Notes under the pieces: generated by a model
Databases searched by the model: none
Told to the model about the DNA's origin: nothing
The model's input: the letters and a program-made list of their open reading frames with translations, nothing else
Shown here: positions 51,136-63,244 of the stretch, piece by piece
Numbering within the stretch: the first letter of the stretch is position 1
Layout of the letters: each line of letters begins with the position of its first letter
Made by a program: the position numbers and the translations under genes
Assembly: GCA_022385755.1 (NCBI GenBank)
Contig: MU278363.1
Coordinates: 250,661 to 314,660, forward strand
Direction: 5' to 3'
Origin: Trametopsis cervina
Taxonomy: Eukaryota > Basidiomycota > Agaricomycetes > Polyporales > Irpicaceae
DNA length: 64,000 nt

Positions 51136-52168
51136 TTAGGGCTTAAATGCCACTTTTCGACCAGCGAGCGAGTTCCAGACTTGCTGACGACGTACTTCGA
51201 GGAGTTGAGCGACAGCTTCTGAGCAGCTTGAGCACAGCTTGCACGAGCTGCGGTGGTTGCGGTATAAGAATTCGATATCAACAAGGGGAGATGGGCGGTC
51301 CTTGGAGACGGCTTTCTTGATGTAAGTATGAGTTAGCTCAAGCAGAACGGGGGAGCACTGGCTCAGGGTTTTACAGTTTGCTTGAACGCTTGGGGATGAG
51401 AAGGCGCCAACGAGTTGGAACTCCAGCCACGAGAGCATAGGAAGAGCGTTCATACACAGTACCATGTCGTCCGGAGAGAGTTGGTGTTCGCCCGTCAGGA
51501 AGTTGGATAGTTTCAGCCGGCAGCAGTGGTAAAACGCGAAAGGGAGCAAATACTCGAGACCACACCTTCGCGCCATTCCGATGAGCGTTACCAGACACTC
51601 TTCGATGCCACTGTGAACGACGCATGCCGCCTGCAAGCATCGGTCCAGCGAAGCCCAATGGCCCAGCGAGTCGGCGGGCAATATCAATTTCATCCTCCTG
51701 ATAGCTTCATCGCGTACATGGTTAACATCATACTTGTCGCCAAGATAGAGCATGCCTTCGAGGTCCTTGATGTGAAGGTTGGCAGTTGGGTTCATGAAAG
51801 CGCTGATAATATCAATATGAGGTTACATAATTGAGAGAGACGAAGAATGGCTGATGGACGTACCTCGTTGCACCCTGGTAGAACGTATCAAGTAGCCAGT
51901 TTAGATACATTGGTTCATCTTGAAGACGTACGAGAGGACAACCGTCATGTACTTCGGCATCTTGGGGTTGTGGTAGGGCGAACAGAGTATTGAAGACCTC
52001 GGAGTGCAGAGATAGCACTCCACGATGTACGCGAAACAGGATGTTTCCGGCCAGCAGCACCACATTCCCGTCTTCGAAGTAACAGTCAGGATCATACCGC
52101 CAAGACGTTCGCTCTTCGTCGCTCCCTACTATTAAGACCAGAGTCTCACTGGCATTATCTTCTAGCAT
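51136..52168 (-). CDS. BTB/POZ-domain protein
   Basis: Two minus-strand exons, 51864-52168 and 51136-51802, with a 61-bp intron (323 residues). The N-terminal BTB is recognisable: YFEDGNVVLLAGNILFRVHR, then GVLSLHSEVFNTLFALPQP, PLVRLQDEP and the continuation LEGMLYLGDKYDVNHVRDEA. This is the usual layout of the large agaricomycete BTB family; members are thought to act as protein-interaction or cullin-3 adaptors, but no specific role is known. The C-terminal part is helical with a Cys cluster (CKLCSSCSEA). No signal or membrane segment. Confidence 0.85.
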
Positions 52169-54149
52169 CCTTTCTTCTGCGAGAGCCTCGAGTTCTAGTA
52201 GTAGTACATTACGTGTTAGTGCATACAGTACGGTCGAGCTACTTATAGCGTACCATCTGGAGTTGTGCTACGTGAGCTCATTTGTGTACAGAGCTAAAAT
52301 TTCAGTACAGTGTTGCCTCGACCGCGACCGTAATTGTCTTCTCCTCGTTACAGCATGAACGGTTGAAGTCAACGTTGCCGGAGCTTGCATAAAACGCGCG
52401 GTTAATACATCGCCGGCGTCCATCGCCGAAAAAACAAAAACGAGATCTAAGTTGATCTACATAGATAACCCTAACCTTGCGTGATCTATCCCGACCACCG
52501 AGGGCTGGAGTTGCAGCGCAGGGTCGCGCATATTTGATAGTTGGCCACTCTCACCACGCAATATCATTTCTGACACTGGGTTTCCCACACCTTGCCATTT
52601 CCGGCAGAGCCGATATCATGCTTTACCACCCGTTGCATTGATATGGATTGTGTTGACCCATTTATCTAGGGTTATTTAGGATTGTGCACAGTCGAATATG
52701 GGAAAATATTATGCATTTTATTTTCTAGTACAGTACACATCGCATTCTGTAGTCCATGTGAACAGTATGTTGATCCCCTCATTCATCGCTCGACGACGGC
52801 CTACTTCTGACCAAGGTTAGTCATCATGGCACTATCTCATTGCCTTACCTGTTCGCTCGTGAAGGAAGCACGCAACTGGTTCGGCGGTGCCACTAGGGGG
52901 TCATTTGACTACTCAGTGAGGTCCTCTGACAAGACGGATGCTTACCAGGCACACAAGGATAATGAGGGCCAAGGTGACGCACAACAGACAGCGCTGTAAG
53001 GGAGGCAATGGAGTGGGAACGAGCGAGACGGCATAGTCAGGGAGGCGGGGAGGCGGCGCGGTGAGTACGGCAAGAAGACGAGGAGGACGGGGTGGTGATG
53101 CTACATGCGCCGCAGAATGAGGTACGTGGAGTGCAGCAACATATCCTGCATGCGGCGATCGAGAGGAGGCTGATCGATGGCTGTATGCGGTTGGCAAAGC
53201 GGAATACTGAGCGTCGGGGGCATGAGATCGGGCGCGCTGATGAGGAATAGCTGCCCACCGATTTTGGGTGCAAGAGTGTGCGGCTCGGCGCAGGGGAAGG
53301 TGTCGCCATCAAGCATGCAGAGGCGACATGGACGACAATGTCCTCGGGCTCACGGAGGAGTGAGTTACCCTAATCTGAATGAGTTAGTGAGAGGAGCACA
53401 CAGGGAGACTGACTGTATTCATGAGTGACAAGGGCATGACCGACAGGAACGAGGGCAAACAAGGGCATACGATTGCTCTACCTCAGCGGCTCTTCCGGGC
53501 TCTCACCGTACAGCCGCACCGTACGTCCGTAAAATCAAGGCCAGTCTAGTGCTCATGTTAATGGGCCTGCATTTGGTTTTTGCAATCAGTGGAGGTTACC
53601 GTTAGAGGAATGTAGTCCCCGATGAGACCCAAGCGCGATGTCGGTGGGAAGGGCAAAGACTACGAAGTTCGCAGACAGGGCCGGGCATTGAGATATATCT
53701 GACCAAGTAAGGTTAAAGCTCCGGTGTGGTACTGTACAGTTGCACCTCACCTGTTCATGTAAAGCGGTCTGACCTTCAGCTCGTCATACTGCGACACTCT
53801 GGCTCAATGACGTCATTAAGCACTCTACAATTAGATGGCATTGACCAAGATTAGCATTTTCAAGCGAGATTATAAAACAATGCATACCAAGGTAAATAAG
53901 TGCTTCAAGGTTCTATTGCATTGGAAGGGGTGATAAACCCAGTACCAAAATCAATCGTCGTTACAACGCGTTAGCATACTTTCCCACAATGATTTATCCC
54001 GCCAACTCCCGGCACGCTTATCCACATTATATCACGTTTTTGTTATTTCGCTGATGTCTCATCGTACTTGTCTCGAGCTGTGATCTGCATATTATTTGGG
54101 TTCAGACATACACAAGACGCGTGAACGAACACCAGACGGATAGCGAACC
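52169..54149. other. 2 kb gene-poor region, possible coding remnant at 53100-53320
   Basis: I cannot support a gene here. On the minus strand near 53101-53316 a 70-codon frame looks protein-like (LDGDTFPCAEPHTLAPKIGG then QLFLISAPDLMPPT), but it has no recognisable domain and no clear splice partners. It may be a gene fragment. Confidence 0.3.
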
Positions 54150-57100
54150 ATGGATCGCGAGGTCCAGCAGCTGGTTGAAATGGTACGTACCTTCTGCAGC
54201 TCTGGAATGCGAGCCAGCTGAGTCGCGATTCAGGGGGCCACTCCTGCTCAAGCCCGTGCTGCATTGAAGCAGTACAAGAACGTCGAGCAAGCTGCTGAAC
54301 GGTTCTTCGAAGGAGCGTTCGACCATGTCGTGGACGAACCTGAGGACGTGGATATGAACGCTGCCGCGCGAAATCCAAGAAGGACGCAAATCGCGGTGCG
54401 TGCTCATGTGCCGCCACCCTAGCAAGGCGACGTGCTCATTGATTGCTATAGACTCCCGAACCGGAAGATGATGACGAAGATGAACAGAATGACATGGCAG
54501 AAGACATAGAAGGTGGAGAGGAGGAGGATGACGATGAGAATGAATATAGTATGTATCAGCGAACGTCCATCTACGCAACATTATGGCGCTGAATAGACAA
54601 TCAGTGGATTATGATTCGGATTATGAAGACAATGCTGGACATGGCGGCTCTAATGCAGATCCTTATGCTGGTGAGTCTCAGCCCTTTCATTGGTGCATAT
54701 GCGTTAACAACCGTTGAAGGTATATTCTTCTCGAAGGATAGGCGTGAAGAAGTCATAGAGGTCGAAGAGGAACCTGAGACCACGATCATACCTGATAGCG
54801 GAGAGCCTGCTAAGCTCATGACACAGGGTCAATGGATGAAGGGCTGCCCCGAAGGCAGCGAGCAAAGCTTCCTCTTCGCGCTGTACAGTGAACTCTCGGA
54901 CGGCGCGTGTCTATGCCCACATGGATGCGGCAAGTCAACGCCACGCCAAAAACACGATTTCTTCGCTATCTTCGTGAGCCCCATGCATTTATGAAAACCA
55001 AGGAATTTATCGAACTTTTATAATGCCCTTCCCACAGCCAGACTTCGCGACCTACATCTCCCATCTGCTGAAAGTTGTGCCGCGGACATGCACTGGATGC
55101 GGGAAGCACTTCTGCTTCGCGTGCGGGGAGCCGATGAGCGCGAACCAGTTGGAACCCGACGAGTGTCTGTTCCATTGTGCGAATCTGCAGGGCGTCATCC
55201 TCGGCGTCGGCCTGACGATGCTCGAGCAATACTTCCTCCACGAAAGTGGCGGAAACTCTGCTGACCAGAGTGACAAAGGCTCGAACGGTAAACGGCGCAA
55301 AGCACCGCTGCCGCCCGCCCATATGCTCGATCTAGATGACGACGATGACGCCTATCCACTGCCCTCGGGGAAAGGAAAGAAGGCGAAGCTCGGGATAGGC
55401 TATGCGGGCGATATTCGGGAGGATGTGAGTTCGCGCCTTCAGTACAGTGACAGTAGCTTATTGTGCCTCAGAATACCGGTCAACTGGAGGCCCAGGCCCA
55501 GCAGAAGCTGAAAGACCAGAAGCTGTCCAGCCTTCTCTCCAGCATTCGTGTCTACCTGCCATCGCTATACCGGGCTGGAGGTGGGAAGCCGAGCGACTAC
55601 CTGCCACATCCTACGACCCTTGCACATTTGCGACGACGCTTCAACTACGTCAGCAGTCAACTGCTGCGCAACGACTCGCTAGTAGACATGTCAGAGCGGT
55701 CAGTGCTTTACTTTGAACTCTTCGAATGGCTCGAGGTGCGCAGTTTCCCCTGCTGAGACCGTCATTGATCGCCCTTCCAACGCGGACCGCGCACCCACAG
55801 ACGATCTCGTGCCACGAAGCGTTAGCAAGCATGATGGCGATGCCAATCATGGTCGTGTCGTCAGTGAAGAACGTCACGACGCGGAAGTCGAACGCGCGCG
55901 GGGGTCCCCAGATCCGCGAGCGCACCATCATCTACGAGGGATCGTCAGGGCCGCGCGAGCTGCTCGAAGCCGTCGTCATCCAGGCGCTCGCAGCCATCAA
56001 GGGCCTCGACCCGGGCGTGGCCTCCGCAGCGGCGGTCGCGGTCGCGGAGATGACGGAGGAGCAGAAGCGGATGACGCTGGACGACAAGGGGAAGGGAAAA
56101 CAGACGAGCAAGATCGTGTCGGAGGAGAACGCGAAGCTGCTCAACTTCTGTCGACGCATCCTCGCGAACGCACAGGTGATCGACCGCGCGCTCGTGCAGA
56201 CGAAGGGCGCGGCGTTCGTTGAGCGGCTGCACGCGAGCTTGCCGAGGGTCCCGGGGACGTCGGGCAGCAATGGCGAGGGCAGCGGGGCGGACGTGCATAT
56301 AAGCGCGAGGGCGACGGAGGAGGAGGTGCAGAAGGCGTATGTGGACTGGGCGCATCGCGTAAGGTTCGAGTATTGCGACCTCACGATCCCGCCGAGCGCG
56401 GACACGCCCAAGGGGGAGGACGAGGCGCCGCAGTACAAGTTTTACTACAACTCGGAGGCGCGCATGCTCGCGAACTCGGATATTCCCAAGCGGTCGCTGG
56501 CGATCGCGAAAGAGGTGTGTAGGTCGTTATTCACGCGTGACGTGTTGGCTGACGGGGTGTGTGTCGTAGCTGGCGGTGTTGACGACGAACTTGCCTGTTG
56601 CATGGAGCTCGTCGATATTCTTGCGTGTGGATGAGACGCGGGTGGACGTCATCAAGGCGCTGATCACTGGCCCGGAGGGTACACCGTATGTGCTTCGTGA
56701 ACACAGGGCTCTCGCTCGCGACGTTGGTTTGCTGACGATGTTTGTTTAGGTACTATAATGGATGGTGAGTCCCGATTTAGTCAGACTCGGCTCTGTATAC
56801 AAGAGGAGTCTGGAACCGACATACCCTTGTGTAGCTTTTTGTTCGACATTTTCCTTGGACCGAGTTATAACCAGACACCACCGAGTGTGAAATACATGAC
56901 TGTAAGTGGATGATTTAGGTGCATACATACGACGACTAACGTGTATACGTACCGCGCCCATAGACACATGGAGGAAAGTACCGGTTCAATCCCAACCTAT
57001 ATGCGGTTTGTCAACTCTGTTCTAGCATCAATCAGATACTGATACGCAAAACACGATAGGATGGAAAAGTGTGCCTGTCACTGCTGGGAACATGGCAAGG

Positions 57101-57719
57101 CCCTGGATGGGTCTCTGGCCGTTCTACACTTCTGCAGGTGCGCACTAACTGATTTGTGTATGCACGAAGACAACTGTTGACTGGCTACGCGGTTCAGGTT
57201 TTGATATCTATCCAGTCTATGATCCTCTGCGATGAGCCGTATCTGAACGAGCCTGGATGGGCAAATTGTGCTGGGACACCACAGTCGAAACAATGTAAGT
57301 GCTACCCGTCCCTCACGCACACACAGTCTATAATATTCCACCACCCACAGATTCAGCCAACGTCCGCCGCATGGTCGTCCGCACAGCTGTACGTCCCCTC
57401 CCTCTCCCTCTTCTCCCCCACACCATTTATACTAACACACGTACACCAGATGCTCGGCAACCTCAAAAACCCCCCCGAACCATTCGGCGACGTCATCCGC
57501 ACGCACTTCCGTCTCAAAGCGCGTTCCATCTCAGCACAGCTGGACGAATGGCTCGCGCTCGACGACGGGCGCGCGATCCAGGGCGACGGCCCGCCGCTTG
57601 CGTCGCGCGCGGCGCAACAGCAGGCGGGAGGGAGCGCGTCGGCGTTTCAGGCGGATGTGAGTGAGTTGAAGGGGCTGTTGGGCGGGTTGGGGGCGGGGCA
57701 GGGCTCGTCTTCGTCGTGA
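54150..57719 (+). CDS. Large E2 ubiquitin-conjugating enzyme (UBE2O/BIRC6-like UBC) with UBA and zinc-binding cysteines
   Basis: Sixteen exons (54150-54182, 54234-54395, 54452-54548, 54605-54670, 54720-54973, 55038-55424, 55472-55735, 55801-56514, 56570-56685, 56750-56764, 56835-56901, 56964-57005, 57060-57137, 57198-57294, 57351-57388, 57450-57719), 899 residues. An N-terminal UBA (VEMGATPAQARAALKQY) precedes an acidic stretch. Near 182-225 is a Cys-rich patch (CLCPHGCGK, then CTGCGKHFCFACGE) resembling half of an IBR/RING2 site. A helical middle follows, then a UBC fold: GPEGTPYYNG, YRFNPNLYADGKVCLSLLG with catalytic Cys744, and LLQVLISIQSMILCDEPY. The catalytic region is of the UBE2O/BIRC6 type. 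Exon 8 (GC-rich) carries a 168-codon antisense shadow ORF. Confidence 0.85.
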
Positions 57720-58846
57720 GCAGGAGGAGGAGGAGGTGCCCGCGCGAGGGATTGTGTTTGTTGAGTGTCTCATTTTTTCTTTGTGTACTGCGTACACGTA
57801 TGACCGATGTCGATGTAACAAATTAGGGCAAAATGTTCAGTGTCTTCCTTCTTCCTCCCATCTCCCGCCAATTCGTCACTCATCAGTTCGTTACTCATGA
57901 CTGAATACCGGTGAATAACGTTGCTCGGTCAGACGGCCAGACGGGCTGTGGGGTGTACACGGGCGCAGCCCGCCTCCGTGCGCGAATTGCTAATGCGATT
58001 CCATGCTGAGTCGTACGACGAGCTGCGCATATGCGTGTCCACGTCGGTATGTTCGCGGAACTCAGCCAAGAGCCTTGGGGTATTAGGGCACGGACGTCGA
58101 ACGCGCGCGAGGGAGGGTGCGCTTTGCGCTCCACAGGACAGATGTTGCTGACACACAGAGAACACACATACATACATACATATACACCGCCTCGCGCAGA
58201 AATTTAAGGATGAGCCGTATCCGTATCCGTATCCGCGTAACTTGGAATTTCGAATCTCGATTACGCAGTAAAGCACTGTAGATGTGCAAGCTGCCCGCCA
58301 GCCGCGGCTTCGGTTCAACGGGATAGACGTGATTCGCGGCGGGCTTGTTTTTGATCCGGCGTGGGGTGGGACCCGGCATGTGATTATAGCTGAGCCTTGG
58401 CTGCGAGATGAACCGACGCGATTGGTCCGCGGAACACTGTGCGTACAGGGTACAGTCAGTCGCCCAAGCAGCGCCTCCGGGTTTGTTGGACGAGGGGATT
58501 ATCACAGACCTGCGTACATGGGGATCATGGCGTTTTCGCTGGGGCGTGTAGGACCGCAGACGGCGTCCGCGCGCGCCGATGTTGCCACACTGTGCTCTGC
58601 GCTGCGGCGTCAGCGGTGTTCCTTCCTCGTTGACCACTTACCACTACGACACCACGACGGGCTCGATCGCCGTACTACCGAACAGGTCGCCACTCGGATC
58701 CTAGGAAAGTGTTCAGGAAATCCAGGCAGGGAACACTCAACGCGAATTGACAGTCTAGGCGTCGGAAGAGCGAATTGCGAGCGGGTACATCGGAGAGGCG
58801 AATACGAACGAAACTTGAATTGCTGGATTGAATTGCGGGGACGACG
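57720..58846. other. 1.1 kb intergenic region
   Basis: GC-rich stretch with long overlapping ORFs on both strands (58083-58637 minus, 58284-58901 plus), neither with a recognisable pattern; in GC-rich DNA such frames arise by chance. It holds the promoter of the carrier and a CATA microsatellite. Confidence 0.35.
58163..58186. repeat. CATA microsatellite
   Basis: Short tandem run of CATA units upstream of the carrier gene. Confidence 0.7.
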
Positions 58847-61707
58847 ATGCCGGTCAGCGACTCTGCGATGCACGCCGTGGCGGGCTCGGCTGGGGGGATA
58901 GTAGCGATGATCGCGACCTTGTGAGTAGGGTCGTACGAAGGAGTGCTGTTGCATGGATAGCAGGCTGACCGGTTTGCCGTTCTGTTCTGTTCTGTTTCTG
59001 TTCTGTTGTCTCTCTATTCCTGGCCATCGCAATTCCCCACGTCCGTCTGTCGAACATGATCTTCTGCCTCCGACGCACGCACGCACGCATGTGGGTCTCG
59101 GACACGTAAACCGTGAAACAGCCCCCTCATGTACGTGTCGACGAACGCGGCGGTAGACAGCGGGAAGGACCGCAAGGTATGTTTTACGTTCCATCTTTCT
59201 CTATTCTTACGAACGAACGGTCCTTCGGACCTCGCCTCGCGCGGCTTGTTCGTTCGTTCTCGACTCGTTCCTGCAATTCTGGCAGTCTGGCAGTCTAGCC
59301 TGTGTCTCTCGCTAGTGTGCTCCGAGGACAGTCGCATCGCAGGGAACCGCAGCCAGCCAGGGCCCAGGACGAGTTTGTTCTCGCCCAGGCTCGACAGCAT
59401 CGTACGGCACCCTGTACCCGCACAGGCTCTCGAACTCGATGCTCGCGAACGCTGCCACCCAAGCTCCCTTCGAACAAACTCCCACTCCACACTTGATGGC
59501 CGCGTGCCCCCTGTTCCGCGCGCTGATTGGCTACGTGCGCTCGCATTGTACTCACGCACCGCTTCCTTCGTTTTAGAGCGCGTTGCAGGTTGTTCTGGAC
59601 ACGATCCGGCGCGAGGGCGTCGCGGGCTTGTATTCTGGCATGGGCTCGAGCCTCCTCGGCATCGCTGTCACGAACGGGTGAGTGCGTCCCTTCCGATCTG
59701 CGCCCTCATTGGCTCCTGCGTTGGGCCTGGTCAGTATAGGACGAGTCTGGACGAGATGCGATTGGGTGATTGCGCGGGATGCGATTGATTGGACGAGCGC
59801 CGCGATTGGCGGCTCGCACGAATCGTTCTGGGCCCCGTTCGCACGCCAGCCGACGAGCGGCGTTGGCGGTTCTTGTTCTCGGATCGTGGACGCGCTCGTG
59901 TGCGGGTCACACAGCCACGAAGGACAACCCGTCCGTGCCATCCGTCTATCCATGCCGTGCCATTCATTATAGTCCAGGCACTGACAGGGTCGATACTGCT
60001 TGTTCGTTCTTCCGTGTGCACACACGTCTGATCGCTTGTGCTTCCCCGCAGCGTGTACTACTACTTCTACGAGCGCTCCAGAGCTGCGATCCTCAACGCC
60101 CGTCCTGGCACGAAGGCGCTCAGCACGCTCGAATCAATGCTCGCGGGCCTCATCGCTGGTGCGTCTCTGTCTCTCCCTGTCAGCCTCCCATTCAGTCCAT
60201 CCAACCCCCGTTCTACACATCCAACATTCCGCTCCACCTGCTGAACAAGCCACATACACTGCCGTTTCCCGATATCTCAATAATCGGACGCGTGCTGACA
60301 CATGCACACACGTACTTACACAACCTCCGGCTCAACACCCCTCCGCTCGCTCGCTTTTACTGTTCATTAAACTTTGGCTTCTGCCTTCTGCCTTCTATTC
60401 TGACTCGAATTCTGGCTTTCCTGACTGATGATTGACTGACTGACTGACTGCGCGCAATATTGGCAGGATCGGCGACGACGGTCGCGTCTAACCCCTTCTG
60501 GGTGATCCAAACCACCCAAACATCAACCTACGCGCTCGCCTCCTCCTCCGCGTCCCAATCCTCCTCCTCCTCCACTTCCGCTCCGCCGGCGCGCCGCGCA
60601 GGCTTCCTCGCAACAGTGCGCTCGATCCTGGCCAAGCACGGCCTCGGCGCGTTCTGGCGCGGCCTCGGGCCAGCGCTCGTGCTCGTCATGAACCCCGTGC
60701 TGCAGTACACCGTCTTCGAGCAGCTCAAGAACGCGCTCGTGCGCCGCCGCACCGCCAAGCTCCGTGCGTCTGCTACGGTGGCGGCGGCGGCGGGCGTGGT
60801 TGCGGTGTTGACGGACCTGGACTACTTTTTCCTGGGTGCGCTCGCCAAGCTCGGTGCGTGTTTTCTTTCTTGCCTTGGTTTATCTTAGTTTCCATGTTCC
60901 TGTGTTTTTGGTGCTTCGATCTTTTTTCGCGGTGTTGCTTTGCAAGCACTCGCTGGGCTGGCGCGCGCGGGCGGGGATCTTTTTCGAGACGCAGACGCGT
61001 TCGTTCGTTCTTTTTCGAGGCTTGGCTTTTTCGGACATCACGTCTCTGCGATCCGAACAGACACACACCCCGCCGTCTTCGTCGTAGCCCGCGTGAGGCC
61101 GCAGAAGTGTCTTCTTGATGCGTGCTGACACGACCCCCGCTTTTTTTTCGTTGATTTAATGGACGCCTCTTCGTGATGCGCTGACAGTCGCGACGTCGTT
61201 GACATACCCGTACATGTACGTCCCTATCGTATTCCATTCTAAACATAACACGTCGTCTGACTAATCAAAATCAATCCTCAATCATCAATCCTCACCCGGG
61301 TTCCCCTATCATCCCCTCCTTCCTTCCCCGCCTGCTTCTTTCCATCCTTCCGTCCCTGTTCCTATCCCTATGTACTCGACATACGGTATCCCGAACGGAC
61401 GCCCAGCGTGCTGAAAAGCCGGATGCAAGCGGGCTCGGCCGACGGGCAGCGCTACCGGTCGTCTCTAGACGGGCTGCTGACGATCGTGGACGAAGAGGGC
61501 GTGCGCGGGCTGTACAAGGGCATCAGCACGAAACTCGTGCATAGCGTGCTGAACGCGTCGATTTTGTTTGTCAGCCAGCGGAGGCTGTATGAGGTTACGA
61601 AGCGGGTGAGTCGTACGCGCATGTCACTTTTCTCGGGGCGAGCTAACGGACGTGCTTTGTCATCTTCGTGCGGTATGTGGAATTGCGTCGGATAGGCCTT
61701 GGCGTAG
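58847..61707 (+). CDS. ANT1: Peroxisomal PMP34/Ant1-type mitochondrial-carrier-family transporter
   Basis: Eight exons: 58847-58920, 59122-59176, 59577-59677, 60052-60158, 60467-60853, 61188-61215, 61407-61605 and 61696-61707 (320 residues), in phase throughout. Carrier-family features: six expected helices in three repeats, FPLMYVSTNAAVDS, GLYSGMGSSLLGIAVTNG, VYYYFYERSR, NPFWVIQT, FWRGLGPALVLVMNPVLQY, LTYPYIVLKSRMQ and GLYKGISTKLVHSVLNA. NPFWVI and YPYIVLKSRMQ are typical of peroxisomal carriers (SLC25A17/PMP34, yeast Ant1) that exchange ATP, CoA or NAD with AMP. The Ser/Ala-rich run after NPFWVIQT is longer than usual. Introns of 90-400 bp are far longer than elsewhere in the window. Confidence 0.85.
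58980..59007. repeat. TTCTG microsatellite in carrier intron 1
   Basis: Tandem TTCTG units with one interruption, in the first intron. A short ACGC run lies nearby at about 59073-59088. Confidence 0.75.
60433..60450. repeat. GACT microsatellite in carrier intron 4
   Basis: Four to five GACT units just before the acceptor of intron 4 (exon starts 60467). These units could supply branch-point-like CTGAC sites. Confidence 0.7.
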
Positions 61708-61845
61708 TCGAGTCAGTAGCAGTAGGAATAGATTCGGTGCGGGGGTATAGACGTGTATCGTACCGTATACAGCATCGTACACATCGTGAATGCGTGCGTG
61801 TGTGTGTGCGTAGGATCGGGCGCGCGGTGCGCGATTGAGCAAAAA

Positions 61846-61917
61846 TTCCGACACGGGGAATCGAACCCCGGGCTATCGCGTGAGAGGCGATAATGTTAGC
61901 CACTACACCATATCGGA
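61846..61917 (-). tRNA. tRNA-Glu (anticodon CTC)
   Basis: On the minus strand the 72-nt sequence folds into a cloverleaf: acceptor arms TCCGATA and TGTCGGA (one G-T pair), D-arm with the A-box TGGTGTAGTGG, anticodon stem ATCGC/GCGAT around loop CTCTCAC with anticodon CTC (61882-61884), and T-arm with B-box GGTTCGATTCC. A run of five T (61841-61845 on the complement) follows at once, a good RNA polymerase III terminator. No intron. It decodes GAG. Confidence 0.95.
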
Positions 61918-63244
61918 TTGCAGTGTACGGCTGCTCTCTCGGTGTGGAGCTCAGCGATGCGCGGGAAGCGTATGCGTACGTGCACAGCCCGCAAAAGCCA
62001 AGCCCTGAATTTGACAAGATCGCAGCCGAAGAAGGCAGTCAAATTGATATTTTAGGTGTGCGCACTGCGCATCTGCGATGCGATCGGCGCGCAAGTGTTG
62101 TTCCGTCCGGGGGACGGAGAAGTTGGAAAGGCGGGAGGAGGAGGAGGCTGTACCGATGTACTGTACGGTGTCCGGTTGAACAACAGTCCAGGGGCCAGTT
62201 GTTCCATGTGGATCCCACCGCTTTTCGAACAACACGGTAACTCTAAATCTTCATCGCTTGCTGCGCGGTCGTTCCCGGACGTGCGATCTGCAGAAGATGA
62301 GAGCGCGTTAGATGAGGGTGCGACCGAGTGAGTGCGAGCATGCGGGATGGGTGTCCGAAGAGCATGGGCAGCACCGCCGACTCGTCCGATCCGTCCTGCT
62401 CGCAACACCCCGCTGACTCAGGCCTCGATGGGACCGTACGAGCACACACACATCCTCCGACGTCTTCCGCTTCTCAATTTCTTGGTTTCTCATTCAGCTG
62501 TGTGGCCCGCTGCGTTTTTTCTGGGATGCTTTGCGAGCCATGGGCAGATGTGTGTAAGCAGCCTCACGTGATTGTGATGGGTGCACAGCCTTCATACAGT
62601 GCACGGGAGACGCCGGATTCATGGTGGCGTGGGAGCTGAAGGAGTGGGAAGAGCCACGCAACGTTGCGGGTGTCGTCGTCGTCTCCTCTGGTGCGGCCAC
62701 CCCACGACGAATGGCACTGCACTGCAGCCGCGCAATGCGAGGCCGGGGGCGGTGACGTCAGCACCATGGCGGCGCGGGCACGCGGATATGGCAAAGACGG
62801 CGCGGCGGGCGGGTGCATTGGCCTGTTTGCTCGAAGGCTCTGGCACACTCTGCGCCTGCGCCTAGGCCCCGTTCCTCCGAGGCCGTGATCCATATCCATA
62901 TATTTCTTTACAGCACCGTCCCGGCCACCTTCGAGATCCTTGCATAGCCCCCATCGAGCCTGCCCTTTCAGATTTGGCAGATCGCCATAAATACGATATA
63001 TACTGGACACACGGACAGGACAGGGCCAAGCATACACCATACTCCAAAACCTACAAAAGCAAGCGTCTGGAGCCAAGCGGAGACTCGCCACCACCCCACC
63101 CACCCGGCACCAATCGACACGGACGTATATAACTCTCGCCCCGGTACTATCCTGGGCCTCATCTCTCGAGAAATACCTCTCCCCCTCTACACCACTACCA
63201 CCAACACCAACACCATTACCTTTACCGATACCACCACCGACGCT
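61918..63244. promoter_or_regulatory. 1.3 kb intergenic region with TATATAA at 63126-63132
   Basis: GC-rich spacer between the tRNA and the transcription factor. TATATAA at 63126-63132 lies 113 bp before the factor's ATG and is followed by a long CA/CT-rich leader. The minus-strand ORF 62564-63103 (179 codons) has no family pattern and is not supported. Confidence 0.45.

Larger units (their letters stand above)
49736..52205. repeat. Direct duplication containing the BTB gene and its decayed copy
   Basis: Unit 1 is about 49736-50577 and unit 2 about 50935-52205. They share the 3' flank (GTA.ATGGACC..A..A.TGT.TTTCTGGA), the gene body and the 5' leader (TTCTAGTA after CCTTTCTTCT). Unit 1 is shorter because of internal deletions. 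Ends are approximate. Confidence 0.65.

Noticed and set aside
55932..56438. Minus-strand ORF of 168 codons
   Set aside because: It mirrors the GC-rich exon 8 of the E2 gene, whose plus-strand reading is conserved and in phase with its neighbours.
58083..58901. Overlapping ORFs of 184 (minus) and 205 (plus) codons
   Set aside because: Both lie in GC-rich intergenic DNA with few stops, show no domain, and the plus one runs into the carrier's first exon in another frame.
60420..60466. snoRNA-like C and D boxes in carrier intron 4
   Set aside because: The TGATGA and CTGA matches arise from the GACT repeat, and there is no terminal stem.
62564..63103. Minus-strand ORF of 179 codons upstream of the Zn2Cys6 gene
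   Set aside because: No family pattern; it overlaps the likely promoter of the factor.
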